This document shows positions 1 to 10,769 of a DNA stretch of 64,000 nucleotides, in pieces. Source of the stretch: Dama dama (lineage: Eukaryota; Chordata; Mammalia; Artiodactyla; Cervidae). The notes beneath the pieces are model-generated. The model saw only the letters and a list, made by a program, of their open reading frames with translations, had not been told where the DNA came from and made no database searches. Location: contig NC_083685.1 of the NCBI RefSeq assembly GCF_033118175.1, positions 128,336,501 to 128,400,500 of the forward strand, in the 5' to 3' direction. The translations under genes and the position numbers were made by a program. Numbering within the stretch: the first letter of the stretch is position 1; every line of letters begins with the position of its first letter.

Positions 1-1381
1 CTTTCAAACTCTGTTTTTAAACCTATATCTTTAAACTCCCAGAGTTGCACATACAATCACTATAACCAGATATCAAATAACATTTGGAGGTAAAATCTGA
101 CCTTTTCCTTTGTAAGCCTCTATGTGTGGCTCAGAATATTCCAGAAAGAAAAAAATCTTCCCCGGAAGGTGTCCCTCTGTTGCCCATGGACAAGTGTCTA
201 CTGAATCACTGAAGAAAAATATAGATGCTTCTGAATGTGATAGTAACTATCTTGTTTATTAATGGAAAAGGGAAGCTTTCATTGGAAAAATTCCTATCTT
301 AGCTGACACTGTTATACATCGATCATTGGGTTAGGGTCTGAGGTTCATGTGAGAGACACCCGCAGGGCAGGTTGGGGTTCTGTCGTGATGTCATGGCTGA
401 GCCAGGGGAAGTAAGAGATGGGGCCAGGAGAGGACTTCCTGTGAGCTGGCTTGGGGAGAAATCCTACATTTCCTGTCTTTTTGACACTGTGATTTTCTTA
501 TGGCAGACTGAAGCTTTACTAATTTCCTGTTCTGCGGGACAACCTCATGTTCGCTGTGCTTCGGAAAGCAAAAGTGTCAGGAAGCAGCCAAAGAGAGAGG
601 CAGTTGCATGAACACTGTTCAAATGGCTATCCGCCCAGAAGCCCGGGACAGTGGTCTAGAGTCAGAGGTGAAAAACAGCCATCAGGGCTTGTGAAGGACA
701 CTCTGCAGTTCTTCCAACGGCCCTGGGCATGCCAAAGTCATGTAGATCCGGGTCTCAGATTTTTGTTCTTTATTTATTAAAGGAGAATGTAACCCTGGAG
801 GGCAGAGAACTTGGTACAAGTCGAGTTATACAGTTTTTCCATTATTTACTAGTTTCAAGATACTATCAAAATAGCAAATCAGTTTAGTCTGTCCTGGTGA
901 TGACTGAATTGGCTCTCTCCCCACTCTTCTCTCACGCTGGCTAAATCACCTCTACCCATATTTCTTGCATTTATAATTAGTGTCACTTCTGTTTCTAAAG
1001 AAGATGTAAAAGGTATATAATTAAAAGCATGCATACAATAGACTCATCAAAATTAAAGAGTCAGGTATAGCAATGGGAAATATATAGCACCCCACCCCCC
1101 AAATAAGGTATTGTCCCTGAGCTTAAATTTATCACTTTGTCAGATAAGGCAACATAGAGAAGCCTTACGTAACATGTGCTGGTTACAGATCAGACAACTC
1201 TCCAGGACAGACACGCTCCTTTGTGACACTAAGCCAGTGAAGGACTTGTCAGAGGAGAAATTATTAGTACATGGTATTGAGTAATGAGGTGGGCAAATAC
1301 ATAGAGATAGCTCTCTACACAGATATATGTAGATAAAGATATGTGCTGTTACATACAGAATATATTAACATTATACATGTG
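1..1381. other. Unique sequence, no gene seen
   Basis: No recognisable repeat, RNA gene or coding exon. The two overlapping + frames at 372-780 (79 and 77 codons) have no domain-like composition, signal peptide or family resemblance, and the stretch is AT-rich with ordinary stop density. I treat them as chance frames. Confidence 0.6.
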
Positions 1382-1603
1382 TGCTGCGCTGAGTCTCTCC
1401 CGTCAGTCATGTCTGACTCTGCGATGCTATAGACTGCAGCCCGCCGGGCTCCTCCATCCGTGGGATTCTCCAGACAAGAGTACTGCAGAGGGTTGCAGTG
1501 TCCTCCTCCAGGGGACCTTTGCGGCCCAGGGATCGAACCCACATTGTACAACTCCTGCACTGGCAGGCGGGTTCTTTACCACTAGTGTGACCTGGGGAGC
1601 CCC
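1382..1603 (-). mobile_element. Bov-tA SINE, full length
   Basis: The right end reads as the complement of a tRNA-Glu-like head (ending GGGGAGCCCC), with a B-box complement GGGATCGAACCC near 1535. The left part carries the ruminant SINE body (GTCAGTCATGTCTGACTC, then CTCCAGACAAGAGTACTG). Divergence is moderate, with scattered CpG-type changes and a small insertion near 1545. The open frames crossing it on both strands are SINE translation, not genes. Confidence 0.93.
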
Positions 1604-1606
1604 AGT

Positions 1607-1712
1607 ATTTTATACATATATATGTGTGTGTGTGTGTATATCTCTGTGTGTGTGTGTATTCTATGCATGTATATATATGCGTGTATATATACACATACAT
1701 ATATATAAATGC
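1607..1712. repeat. (TG/TA)n compound microsatellite
   Basis: Alternating TATA, TGTG and TATG blocks interrupted by CTC and CATGC. It abuts the tRNA-head side of the neighbouring SINE, unlike most microsatellites in this window, which sit on the tail side. Likely polymorphic. Confidence 0.9.
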
Positions 1713-1950
1713 AAACTACAAGAGGGCACGTCTGTAAGATCTGAAAACCTACAACAGCAGGAAAGGTTTTTTATTATCTGATTTGATGCAGAGGCGTCCG
1801 GATCTAGAGTGTAGATGATGGACCTACCCCTTATGTTAGATTTTCAGCAGGGCTTTTACACTGAGGTTTCCGAACCTCGCTCCTCATTCAGATGCGCTGA
1901 GCCTGGTGCTCTGTGGTTGGGGCGTCAAGAAGGAGCTCAGCTCGGTTCTC
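1713..1950. other. Unique sequence
   Basis: Nothing recognised. The last part (about 1895-1950) may already belong to the L1-type 3' end that follows, because the phrase CTGGTGCTCTGTG also occurs at the start of the second copy near 2464. Confidence 0.4.
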
Positions 1951-2100
1951 TGTGACGACCCAGAGGGATGGGGTGGGGGGTGGGAGGGGAGATCCAAGAG
2001 GGAGGGGACACATGTAGACGTTTAGCTGATTCACTCCATCGTCCAGCAGAAACTACCACAACGTTGTAAAGCAGTTATACTCCAGAGATAAAATTAATGA
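1951..2100 (+). mobile_element. L1 3' UTR fragment (cattle-type L1)
   Basis: Order of signals: CCCAGAGGGATGGGG, a G-rich run, GGGACACATGTA, GCTGATTCA, then CAACGTTGTAAAGCA and an A-rich end. This order is characteristic of ruminant L1 3' untranslated regions from memory. No coding part remains. Severely 5'-truncated, as is usual for L1. Confidence 0.7.
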
Positions 2101-2462
2101 GTCTGTGAAGAGTCCCTGGATGATTCTGATGGCCTCTGGGTGGGCAGGAGATGGGGATCACTGTCTAGGACTATTACTCTCAAGTATCAATTGCTTCTAC
2201 CTAAATTCTGACCAGATGTGAACAGACAATGAACAAAAACTGAGGCCAAGAGATTGAGAGAATATTTTATAAATTCCCCATAAAATAGCGTGCTCTGGTG
2301 CTTTCCTCCTTAGGAAATAGATACTGACTAATTTAAAATACGCCTCATTCAGAAGATACTGTCAGGCCACGTCCCCTGTGTTTCCCAGCAGCTTCTCACC
2401 GGCTATCTGTTTTACACATGGGAGGGTATGGGTGTCGATGCCACTTTCTCTGTTCATCCTGT
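2101..2462. other. Unique sequence
   Basis: No repeat or gene recognised between the two L1-type 3' ends. Confidence 0.4.
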
Positions 2463-2630
2463 CTGGTGCTCTGTGATGAGCCAGAGGGGTGGGGTGTGGG
2501 GAGGGGAAGGGGGCTAGGAGGGAGGGGAGAGATGTATAATTGTGGCTGACTGGCGTGGTTGTACGGCAGAAACCAACACAGCATTGTAAAGCAACGTTCC
2601 TCCAGTTAAAAAATAAATTAAATAAATATA
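2463..2630 (+). mobile_element. Second L1 3' UTR fragment
   Basis: Same motif order as the copy about 500 bases upstream: CTGGTGCTCTGTG, GAGCCAGAGGGGTGGGG, GTGGCTGACTG, AACACAGCATTGTAAAGCAA, then a tail of AAATAAATTAAATAAATA. It differs at many positions from the first copy, so two independent insertions are more likely than a recent tandem duplication. Confidence 0.72.
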
Positions 2631-3636
2631 CTGTCATAAGGTAAATGGAAGAGAGATTAAAGCCCATTTTGCTTACTCTACAACCAATATCAAAAATCCA
2701 AACCAGCCAACCAGAATCCTCAAGCCACTCCTTTGGTGTGTATTGCAGACCCAAATGTCCTTTGATGCCCCCTTCAACTGAACAGGCAGCTTGAAATTCC
2801 TTAAGAATAGCAATCGGTGTTAGACATTCAGGCTGCAAACTGGCCTTGAGGTCAGCAGATCATCAAGTTTATCCATGGCTAGCCCTTGAGCTGGTTTTAG
2901 GTCATGAATATTGTGACTTTATTACCTGCCAGAGCTTTACATTCATCATTCTGAGCGTAGCCCAGATGTCAGCAAGATCAGACAATGTTTGTGGCTTTAG
3001 CGAAGGTTAAAGAGAGGCAAAGATTCTTAGGGTGATGATGCCAAGGAATGAATCAATAGTCAGAGGTAACCCAAGTTCCAGCTTGTTAACCAGAATGTGG
3101 TTCAGCTGTATTTTATTCCTGAGTCGATTTTTGAGAGTGAGCTCATTAGTCCAGGTGCCCAAGAGCACTGCAGTCTAAGTTCAAAACGCGTTTAGTTTAG
3201 ATAGGTTTTGTTCTCCAAGAGGTGAGATTTGTAACTGTCTTTGCTCTCCTGGATAATGCAAAATGTAAGTGAGAGGTCAGAGGAGGTACCTCCCCCACTA
3301 GCAAAGTGAGGTACACAATAATCAGCATGGTACCCTTTCAGCTGCCTCATCATCAAGTTTGGGGATTGTACCTGGTGAAATAGAAACTGGGGCCTGGAAA
3401 GGGTATGCTCTGATAGGCAGAACTGTGTCAAGTGGACATTCATGCCTGAGACTTACCCACGGGCAGAGAAACATGGCTCTGATTCAGTTCAACCTAACAT
3501 GCCAAGCATTAATCTAAGATTCACTAACTTGGAGCTCAATTTTCATGTAGAAAGGGATGTAGAAAGAAATTTTGTATGAAGGCTTACATTAGGAAAACCC
3601 TTTCTACATTAAATTTAGGATTCTAACTCTTATATA
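2631..3636. other. Unique sequence
   Basis: No repeat family recognised in about 1 kb. Frames on the - strand at 2362-2838 and 3192-3443 lack any protein-like feature; the former runs through the L1 fragment. Confidence 0.5.
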
Positions 3637-3830
3637 GGCTTCCCCAGTAGCTTAGCGGTAAAGAATCCACCTGCAATGCAGGAAATGTAGGTTTGATCCC
3701 TGGGTTAGGAAGGTCCCTTGGAGGAGGGCATGGCAACCCACTTCAATGCTCTTGCCTGGAGAATCTCATGGACAGAGAAGCCTGGCAGGCTACAGTCCAT
3801 AGGGTTACAAAGAGCTGGACACAACTGAAG
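3637..3830 (+). mobile_element. Bov-tA SINE
   Basis: Head GGCTTCCCCAGTAGCTTAGC, A-box-like region, B box decayed to GGTTTGATCCC, then GGCATGGCAACCCACTTCAA and CTACAGTCCATAGGG. Ends near ACACAACTGAAG. One of the more diverged copies in the window. Confidence 0.92.
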
Positions 3831-3929
3831 TCTGGATATAATACCTAAGTGGTATAATAAAAGAAACTAAAGAAAAACAAACAAAATAAGCAACTGAAAC
3901 ATCCTTTCACTCAAGTAATCTGTAGGTCT

Positions 3930-4060
3930 ACTCTGACCCAGACATGATGTTAGAGACTCGGGATGCCAGCAAGAACAAAATAAATATAACTCTGTCCCTC
4001 CTGGAGATTTAATCTAGTAAATGAGGCATATATGAAACAAGGTCATTACAATATAGTGTG
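3930..4060 (-). mobile_element. L2 3'-end fragment (probable)
   Basis: Resembles the reverse of the L2 tail pattern: GACATGATGTTAGAGACTCGGG, AGCAAGAACAAAATAAA, CTCTGTCCCTCCTGGAGATTTAATCTAGT. Highly diverged; identified by the order of short motifs only. Confidence 0.5.
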
Positions 4061-4423
4061 AAAATGTTTTAATTAGAGGGTTTTAAGACATGATATTAAG
4101 ATGACATGAGTGAGTCATCAAAATCAGACTTGCGGTTATGGAAGGTTTAGGCTGCACTCTAGAGTTTGGGCTGGAGTCCGTCTTATAGGGTACAGTTCAG
4201 GGAAGAGTTAGGGGGGACAGAAAGGACAAAGGAAGTGTGGACAGTATTTACAAAGGCTGGAAGGAAGGAGAAAGCCTGGGGTCAGTCAGACAGCCTGTAG
4301 GAACACAAGGGATCGATACTGGATTGCATCTGGAGAGGTGTGGAAATGAGAGTGGAAGACTGATCAAGGGTGAGGCTGAGTTTCTGCTGTGGGTACGTGG
4401 TGAGGGTTCGCTTATAGGGAACG
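4061..4423. other. Unique sequence
   Basis: Purine-rich unique stretch. The + frame of 177 codons that starts at 4237 runs through the following SINE and is not a gene. Confidence 0.5.
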
Positions 4424-4634
4424 GTGAGAGTGTTAGTCTCTCAATTGTATCTGACTCTCTGCAACACCATGGAGTGTTACCTGCCAGGTTCCCCTGTCTA
4501 TGGCATTCTCCAGGCAAGAATACTGGAGTGGGTGGTCATTCCCTTCTCCGGGAGATCTTCCTGACTCAGGGATCAAACCCAGGTCTCCTGCATTGCAGGC
4601 AGATTTTTTACCAACTGAGCCTCCAGGGAAGCCC
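4424..4634 (-). mobile_element. Bov-tA SINE
   Basis: Complete from GTTAGTCTCTCAATTGTATC to CTCCAGGGAAGCCC. B-box complement is GGGATCAAACCC, with the CpG lost. Flanks show only a weak shared CTATAG, so the target duplication is uncertain. Confidence 0.93.
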
Positions 4635-5927
4635 TATAGAGATGGTAGATAGGATGTTAAACACATTGAGTTTGAGGTCTGTGTGTGAAATCCAAATGGA
4701 GATGTCACATAATTTCTTGGCCATATGTGTCTTAAACTTGGGGAAAAAAATAAAGGTTAAATCCTGTTAGATTTATATATTTATATATACAGTAATTATA
4801 AAGAGAGACGGTGTTTGGAGCATGTGGCTTGATGATACTGGGTAGAGCAAGAGGAGAGAACTCAAAGGGATAGTGATGTGAAAGGAAGAGGCAGAGAAAG
4901 TGAAAGAGATGGAAAAGGGCTTGCTGTTTGCCTGAACTTTGGATTTCTTGGCAGACACTGACTCCTCTTGCTTTGTTTAGGGTTGTTCAAGGTGTCTACA
5001 GTTGCACAGAGCATTTCCCTCTCGTTGTCATTTTCCCTCTGAATCTCCTCTTCTCCCTCTCCTTCTTATCTTGACCTCCTGGCTAATTCTCCCTTCCTTT
5101 CTCTTTCCACACTCTTTTAATACGGATATAGTATTTGTCTAATAAAATTAAAATTCGAATGTGCATAGAGATTGAAAAAAAGAACAACTGCAATGAGTCA
5201 TATTATAGGGAAATAATTATTCTGAAAAAATAGGACCCACTATCCATCTTTCTTACTATTTCTGATTTTACAAATTCATGGCTATGGCTTGGTATCTGTT
5301 CTAGTAAAAACAATCCATCATAAATAGGTGGATCAAGTAATTCAATTATATACCCTTTCAGTCCTTTTCTAAAGCAGCTTTAATGACAAGCTTTCATTGT
5401 CAGATATGACTGCATTCCAGATACGGATAACATTCTAGATATTTTCTCTTTGTCTCTCCAGACTCTCTCTTTGTTTTTCTTGTTCCTGCCTTTTCCTTAG
5501 GAGACTTAGTTTTACAGACCGTGTCAACCAAACTCCCCTGCCCCTGGCTTCCAGCTGGCTTCAGCCAGTGAGCGGGGCTGGCAGCAGTTGGGAGGGTCGG
5601 ATGAGAATGAGACAGTTAGTTTTCTAGCTCCTCCTTTGCTGTCCTCAAGGTTTCAGAGGTTTCAGTTCTCAGCCTAAGGACGTAGCTCTTATTCTATCAG
5701 TCTCTTCCTGTATGAGTCTCCCCGTGTGTAACACATGTCCAACCCTGTTCTTCAGTCTTGTCAGCGACAAGGGGTCTGTGATGTTGCTAGCTATGGGTGC
5801 TCATCATGCCTTCTTGGTTTCTGTGAATCCTTTGTGAATCGTGTCTTCATGAGACTCTTCTCAGGCAAGGTTCTGTTTGCCTTAAAAAGGGACTAGGGCC
5901 TTTGGAAGTGTTTCTAGGAAGTGTTTT
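4635..5927. other. Unique sequence with a possible old repeat
   Basis: Mostly unique. The part around 5480-5800 (GGCTTCCAGCTGGCTTCAGCC, AGTGAGCGGGGCTGG, GGCAGCAGTTGGGAGGG) reads like an old mammalian interspersed repeat that I half-recognise but cannot name. Positions 5905-5927 form the left copy of a target duplication belonging to the next element. Confidence 0.35.
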
Positions 5928-6061
5928 TGTGTTGTGGTGGTGGCATGCTGAATCTTTTAGTTGTAGCATGTGGGATCTAGTTCCCTGACCAGGGATCAAA
6001 CCCAGCCCCCCTGCACTGGGAGAGCAGAGTCTTAGCCACTGGACCCCAGGGAAGTCCCCTA
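5928..6061 (-). mobile_element. CHR-type tRNA-Glu SINE with target-site duplication
   Basis: The right end (CCACTGGACCCCAGGGAAGTCCCC) and the internal GACCAGGGATCAAACCC and GGGATCTAGTTCCCTGACC match the older cetartiodactyl CHR class rather than Bov-tA. A 23-bp duplication flanks it (5905-5927 and 6062-6084, both starting GAAGTG and ending TTTT, three mismatches), which fixes both ends. The exact subfamily is not certain. Confidence 0.82.
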
Positions 6062-6084
6062 GAAGTGTCTCTAGAAAGTATTTT

Positions 6085-7100
6085 AAAAGGTTTATTGGAA
6101 GAAAAAATGTATGAATGAATACTACTTTTAAGATGAGATGTGGAGAAATAACCCAGAAGAAGAGACAAAACAACTTGTGAAACAGGCCTTTGAAAAGCAT
6201 GCTCTGACCCCTGTCTAACTTAGCACTAGAGACAGAAGTATCCAGCTGAGAGCTCTCCCTCCTTTGAAAGAAAAATTCAAATAAAGTACCTGGACTGCAA
6301 TAGCACCAGATCTGGAACCAGGCTCTCCATGTTGAAGTGCGCAGAGAAAAGTTAGATGGGAAAGTGTGGGGACTTGGGAGGCCATGTTCAAGAGGAGCGT
6401 CAACCACAGGGCTCCTTCCTTGAGACGTTAACTCTGCAGTTTGGGATTAGCTCCTGTGGTTTGGCCGGTTACCGGGTTGATGTTTAGCAAGCAATAACAG
6501 ACATTTCCCTTTCTTCTCTAGGCAACCCAGTGCCCAAACCAAAACAGCATTGTTCTGCCTAGAAAACAAAATAAAACACAGTAAAATGGCACAAGCCCAC
6601 AGTGGAGCATGTCCATGCAGTATTTTCCATTGAGAATCTTAAGGATTAAGAAACAGCATGGCCAGTTCAGTGTTTCCCCCTCAAGGCCTTCTTGCTGTAG
6701 ACAAAGTAAAATGTCAACCCCCCAAGAGCTGGGTTACTAAGAGAGCTGCATCATCAGAATAGACGTCCATGCAGCGCAGGAGACAGAGGGCAGAGAGGTC
6801 ACGGGGTGCCAGCCGGACTCACCTTTCTCATGGATCTCATGAGAAAGGCAACGGAGTGACTGGTTTACTCAACTTAAAGGCAAACGGCGGTGATGAGTGG
6901 GCAAAGGGCTCCAGGGCAGAGAGTGCACGCGGGTGATGCATTTATACGTTGGTCTCCTCTCCTTCCCCGATTGCGCTCCCATCATTCACGTGTTTCTCCT
7001 GCTGCTGCTGTCCCCACTGCCCACCTCCCTGCCGGCGTCATCACCACCATCAACAGGGCCTCATGACCACGAACAGGAGTCACAAGTATCCTGCAAGGGA
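6085..7100. other. Unique sequence
   Basis: No repeat or gene recognised. The - frame at 5847-6407 (186 codons) crosses the CHR SINE and ends in unique DNA; its middle is SINE translation. Confidence 0.5.
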
Positions 7101-7290
7101 GAGTGAAAGTTGCTCAGTCGTGTCTGAGTCTTTGCGACCCCATGGACTATACAGTCCATGGAATTCTCCAGGCCAGAATACTGGAGTGGGTAGCCTCTCC
7201 ATTCTCCAGGGGATCTTCCCAACCCAGGGATCGAACCCAGGTCTGCTGCATTGCAGGCAGATTCTTTACCAGCTGAGCCACCGGGGAAAT
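7101..7290 (-). mobile_element. Bov-tA SINE lacking its first few head bases
   Basis: Runs from GTGAAAGTTGCTCAGTCGTG to GAGCCACCGGGGAA. The usual GCCC at the right edge is missing. B-box complement GGGATCGAACCC is intact. Flanks carry imperfect GTATCCTGCAAGG (7086-7098) and GTATCCTTCAAAAGG (7299-7313), consistent with a decayed target duplication. Confidence 0.93.
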
Positions 7291-7313
7291 ATTTTGAGGT
7301 ATCCTTCAAAAGG

Positions 7314-7674
7314 AACAGTAATTGCAGATATCCTGGGTGTGTTCCTTCTCTGCTGCTCCATGAGGAAGTGTACCACATAACAGTGCCTTTCTTCCTCAGA
7401 TGGAAATATGTACATACTCTCTCATTATGTGACCAAAGAGTTTAGCAGGCAGTTTAGCATGAATGCTAACTTGTAGTCCTCAATGCTTCCCTCCACACTG
7501 ATCTTGAGCTACTTAGGTAGTAGGCAAGAAAGTAATTCCTAAGCCAGTTTTTCATAAGTATGCTTACGCAAAAGTCCAGAGATTGTGAAGTGGGATAAAA
7601 TGTTGCTTCATGGAAGAAATGAAAGTCATGAAAATATACACCCACACACACATTCACGCAAATACATACATGTG
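7314..7674. other. Unique sequence with a short CA-rich tail
   Basis: Unique until about 7635, then CA/TA-rich sequence (ACCCACACACACATTCACGC) directly at the tail side of the next SINE. Confidence 0.5.
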
Positions 7675-7860
7675 TGAAAGTGAAAATCATTCAGTCATGT
7701 CCAATTTTTTGTGACCCCGTAGGCTATACAGTCCATGGAATTCTCCAGGCCAGAACACTGGAGTGGGTAGCCTATCCCCTCTCCAGCTGATCTTCCCAAC
7801 CTAGGAGTCTAAGCAGAGTCTCCTGCACTGATCTTTACCAACTGAGCTATCAGAGAAGCC
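7675..7860 (-). mobile_element. Bov-tA SINE, diverged
   Basis: Starts GTGAAAGTGAAAATCATTCAG and ends ATCAGAGAAGCC. The B-box complement is destroyed (AGGAGTCTAAGC) and part of the region before CTTTACCAACTGAGC is deleted. Confidence 0.9.
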
Positions 7861-8107
7861 ATGTGTGCATATATACTAAATATTTTAATAACTATGCAGG
7901 GCACTCTACTTCCATTTTATACAATGAAATTCATCCATATTTAAATTTAGATTCATCCACCCATAAATCCTGCTATTTTCTCCCATAACATGTGGTTTTT
8001 CTCTTATTGCGTTCAAGACGTTGTCTTCAAAAGCAGTTTGATCATAATGTGTCTTTGTGTGTCTTATGTTTTCCTGGTTGGGTTTAAGTTTCTTGGCTTG
8101 AAGGATG

Positions 8108-8322
8108 ATTTTGTTGCTGTTCAGTTGCTCAGTCGTGTCTGACTCTGTGTGACCCCAAGGACTTTGAGCCCCCCAGGCTCCTCCGTCCATGGGATTTTCC
8201 AGGCAAGGACACTGGAGCGGGTTGCCGTTTCCTTCTCCAGGGGATCTTCCCGACCCAGGGGTCAAACCCGTTTCTCCTGCACTGTAGGGGGATTCTTTAC
8301 CATTGAGCTGCCAGGAGAGCCC
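8108..8322 (-). mobile_element. Bov-tA SINE with exact 9-bp target duplication
   Basis: TGAAGGATG occurs at 8099-8107 and again at 8323-8331, bracketing a complete element from TTTTGTTGCTGTTCAGTTGC to GCCAGGAGAGCCC. B-box complement is GGGGTCAAACCC. Confidence 0.94.
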
Positions 8323-8331
8323 TGAAGGATG

Positions 8332-8799
8332 GTCCTTCTCATGAAATTTAGGAAGACTTCCTAGTCACAATTTCTTTATTTTCCTTTCCCTTTTCTTTTC
8401 TTCTCCTTCTGCCCCATTAGATATATGTTGGGGCACTTGACACTGTCTCATGGATTTCTATGATCTGTGTGGTTTTCCTTAAATTTTTCTCTCTCTTCTT
8501 CAGCCTTGATAATTTCTATTGGTCTATTTTCCAAGTTCATGAGTTTTTTCTTATGCCATTCTAAATATGCCAGATAGCCTATTCAGTTAATTCTTAAATT
8601 TTAGTTTTTACATTTTTAAGTTCTAGAATTTCCATTTGATCCTATTCTTTTTAAGAGTTTTCCTTTCTCCCTTGAGAGTTTCTATGTGTTTATTCATTCT
8701 TGCTATATTTTTGTTTAATTCTTTGAACATATTCATAACAGCTCCTTAGAAGTCTTTGCTATATCCAACATCTGGGCCATTAGGCATAAGTTTCACTTA
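8332..8799 (-). mobile_element. AT-rich old LINE-like stretch (tentative)
   Basis: T-rich sequence with phrases such as TTCTAGAATTTCCATTTGATCC and CATATTCATAACAGC and AACATCTGGGCCAT. These recall old antisense L1 untranslated sequence and the stretch leads directly into a certain L1. I cannot tell whether it is the same insertion. Confidence 0.4.
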
Positions 8800-9187
8800 A
8801 CCTTTTTTTTTCTTTTTTTGGTGAGAACACTTAAGTTCCACTCTCCTGGCTTATTTCTGTTATACAACACGGTGGTGTTAACTATAGTCGTCATGTTTTA
8901 TCATAGTTCCTCAGGTCTTATCCATTTTATAGCTGAAAGTTTGTACTCTTTTTACCAACCTCTCGCTGTTCCCCTCACTGAACAGCCCCTGGTAATAACT
9001 CCTCTACTCTTTGCTTCTACGAGTTTGACTTTTATTTAGATTTCACACATACGTGATACCATGCAGCATTTATCTTTCTCTGCCTGGCTTATCTCACTGC
9101 CATCACGCCCATCATGTTGGTGCAGATGACAGGACTCCCTTCGTTTTTTTCCTTTATGTGTGTATCCGTGTGTATGTGCACACAGCG

Positions 9188-9374
9188 GGGAAGAATCTAC
9201 CTGCCAGTGCAGGAGATGCAAGAGACACAGATTCGAACCCTGGGTCGGGGAGATCTGGAGGAGGAAATGGCAACCTGCTCCAGTATCCTTGCCTGGAAAA
9301 TTCCATGGGCCGAGGAGCCTTGCGGGCTATAGTCCATGGGGTCGAAAAGAGTCAGACACAACTGAGCAACTGAG
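9188..9374 (+). mobile_element. Bov-tA SINE, 5'-truncated, inside L1
   Basis: Lacks the first head bases, starting at GGGGAAGAATCTACCTGCCAG; then GATTCGAACCC (B box), GGCAACCTGCTCCAGTATCC, CTATAGTCCATGGGG, and ends ACTGAGCAACTGAG. It interrupts the L1 ORF2 remnant and is therefore younger. Confidence 0.93.
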
Positions 9375-9376
9375 CC

Positions 9377-9493
9377 CACACATACATACACATATAGATA
9401 TAGATACACACACACACACACATATATATATACATATATATATATATGTATGGATATAGATGATTTAATATATATATATGGATATATAGATGG
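9377..9493. repeat. (CA/TA)n compound microsatellite at SINE tail
   Basis: ACATACATACACATATAG, then perfect ACACACACAC, then TATATA blocks with GGATATAGATG interruptions. It begins at the tail of the + SINE and ends where L1 sequence resumes. Confidence 0.92.
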
Positions 9494-9870
9494 ATTTATG
9501 AATATTTGCATACATGGATATATAGTAGATGCACATTTCTCATATTTTTTATTCTGTTGATGTGAACTTAGGTGGTTTCCATGTCTTGGCTATTGTGAAT
9601 AATGCTGTAATGAATTGAGAATGCTTATATGTTCCTAATATCTTGGTTTTATTTCCTCTGAATATATACCCAGAAGTGGGATCCTTGGGTCGTGCGGTAG
9701 GTTCTATTTTTAATTTCTTGAGGAACCTCCGTACTGGTTTCCATAGTGACTGCATCGATTTCCATTCCCACCAACAGTTCACTAATGTTCCCTTTTCTCC
9801 ACATTCTCTCCAAGTGTATGGCTGTAGTCTTTTCGCTTTAAAAGTAAGCATTTTAGATACTGCATTATAA

Positions 9871-10416
9871 TGAGTCTGGGTTTGATCTTTTCCTCTTAGA
9901 GGTGTAATTTTTATGTTTTAGTGGGCTATTCGCATGCATGGATTCAAAGTGAAATGCCTGTCTTTCTTGTGGTGTGCAAGTGCTGACGTCCACGCTGTTC
10001 AGTTTTTGTTCTTTGTCTTACCTCTCTAGCGGGTCCCCCGTGTCTACACACTCTCCTGGTTAGCCTTGAGCAGAGGCTGTACGGAAACTCCTCAAGTCAT
10101 TAAGGCTTATGCCTTCTGCCACCCAAGCTGTGTGTGGGGGTTGAGGAACACATTCAAAGTTTACAAGTCTCCCCAGGCCTTTGATTTTTGCCAGATTCTC
10201 TGGTGTCTCCCACATGCATATGTAGTTTAGTAGTCAGCCAGAGAGTGGATTATATCAGCCTTTCTATGGTTCTCCTGCTTCCAAAATCTCCTCATTAAAT
10301 TTTTGTTCACTTTACCACTGACCCAAAACTAAGTTCACCACCCCTGGCCAGTAGAATTTTGCTTCTGGAACTTGGGGGGTAGAGAAATCCCCTAGGCCTA
10401 AATCCCAAAAGTTCAT
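9871..10416. other. Unique or unrecognised sequence
   Basis: No confident family. Might continue the old L1 insertion, but I see no diagnostic motif. Confidence 0.35.
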
Positions 10417-10417
10417 T

Positions 10418-10453
<36 letters not shown>
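10417..10453. repeat. (TG)n microsatellite
   Basis: TGTGTATG followed by an uninterrupted TG run ending in TTT. Confidence 0.95.
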
Positions 10454-10769
10454 ACAATGCAGAAGTACTTTTTCATGAACAAATACTTCTCAAGCTCTTG
10501 CTTGCCTTTGGGTGTTTTCCTGTGCTCTGAAAAGGTTGATTTTTAATTTTTTTTTTCCAATTTTTTTTTTTGCTGCAAAGGGAAGTTGACTCATAGATCT
10601 ATTAATACTTGGAGAATCACTGATTTTGCATACTTTTGTCTGTGAACACACTCTGCTCTCTGATTTTTTTGGCCTCTCTCTGCCTCAGATATGGCAGAAC
10701 AGGGAATACTCACAGACAGAAGCGAGTCCAGTGGATCCCTGGGGCTCAATGGTTCAGTGGACTGACTTG
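10454..10769. other. Unique sequence with two T tracts
   Basis: Poly-T runs near 10546-10571; otherwise nothing recognised. Confidence 0.4.

Larger units (their letters stand above)
9036..9851 (-). pseudogene. L1 ORF2 C-terminal remnant
   Basis: The - strand frame at 9851-9549 encodes WRECGEKGTL, then CWWEWK, then SLWKPVRRFLKKLKIE, the conserved C-terminal segment of L1 ORF2 proteins, followed by ITALFTIAKTWK. After the SINE interruption the - frame 9221-9036 encodes SEISQAEKDKC and ends at the natural ORF2 stop. ORF2 makes the endonuclease and reverse transcriptase of L1; only the C-terminal region is present, with frame breaks. Dead copy. Confidence 0.87.
8800..9870 (-). mobile_element. 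Old L1, 3' part, antisense, interrupted
   Basis: Two blocks of antisense L1 either side of a younger SINE and TA/CA tract (9188-9493). Left block 8800-9187 holds the 3' UTR and the last codons of ORF2. Right block 9494-9870 holds the preceding ORF2 sequence, including the complement phrases ATATATACCCAGAAGTGGGAT and GAGGAACCTCCGTACTGG. The L1MA/L1MB age class is my estimate. Confidence 0.85.

Noticed and set aside
4237..4770. 177-codon + open frame
   Set aside because: Its second half is a translated Bov-tA SINE and its first half has no protein features.
5847..6407. 186-codon - open frame
   Set aside because: Crosses a CHR SINE flanked by a target duplication; not conserved-looking coding sequence.
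9160..9511. Frames of about 100 codons on both strands
   Set aside because: Translations of a Bov-tA SINE and a CA/TA microsatellite.
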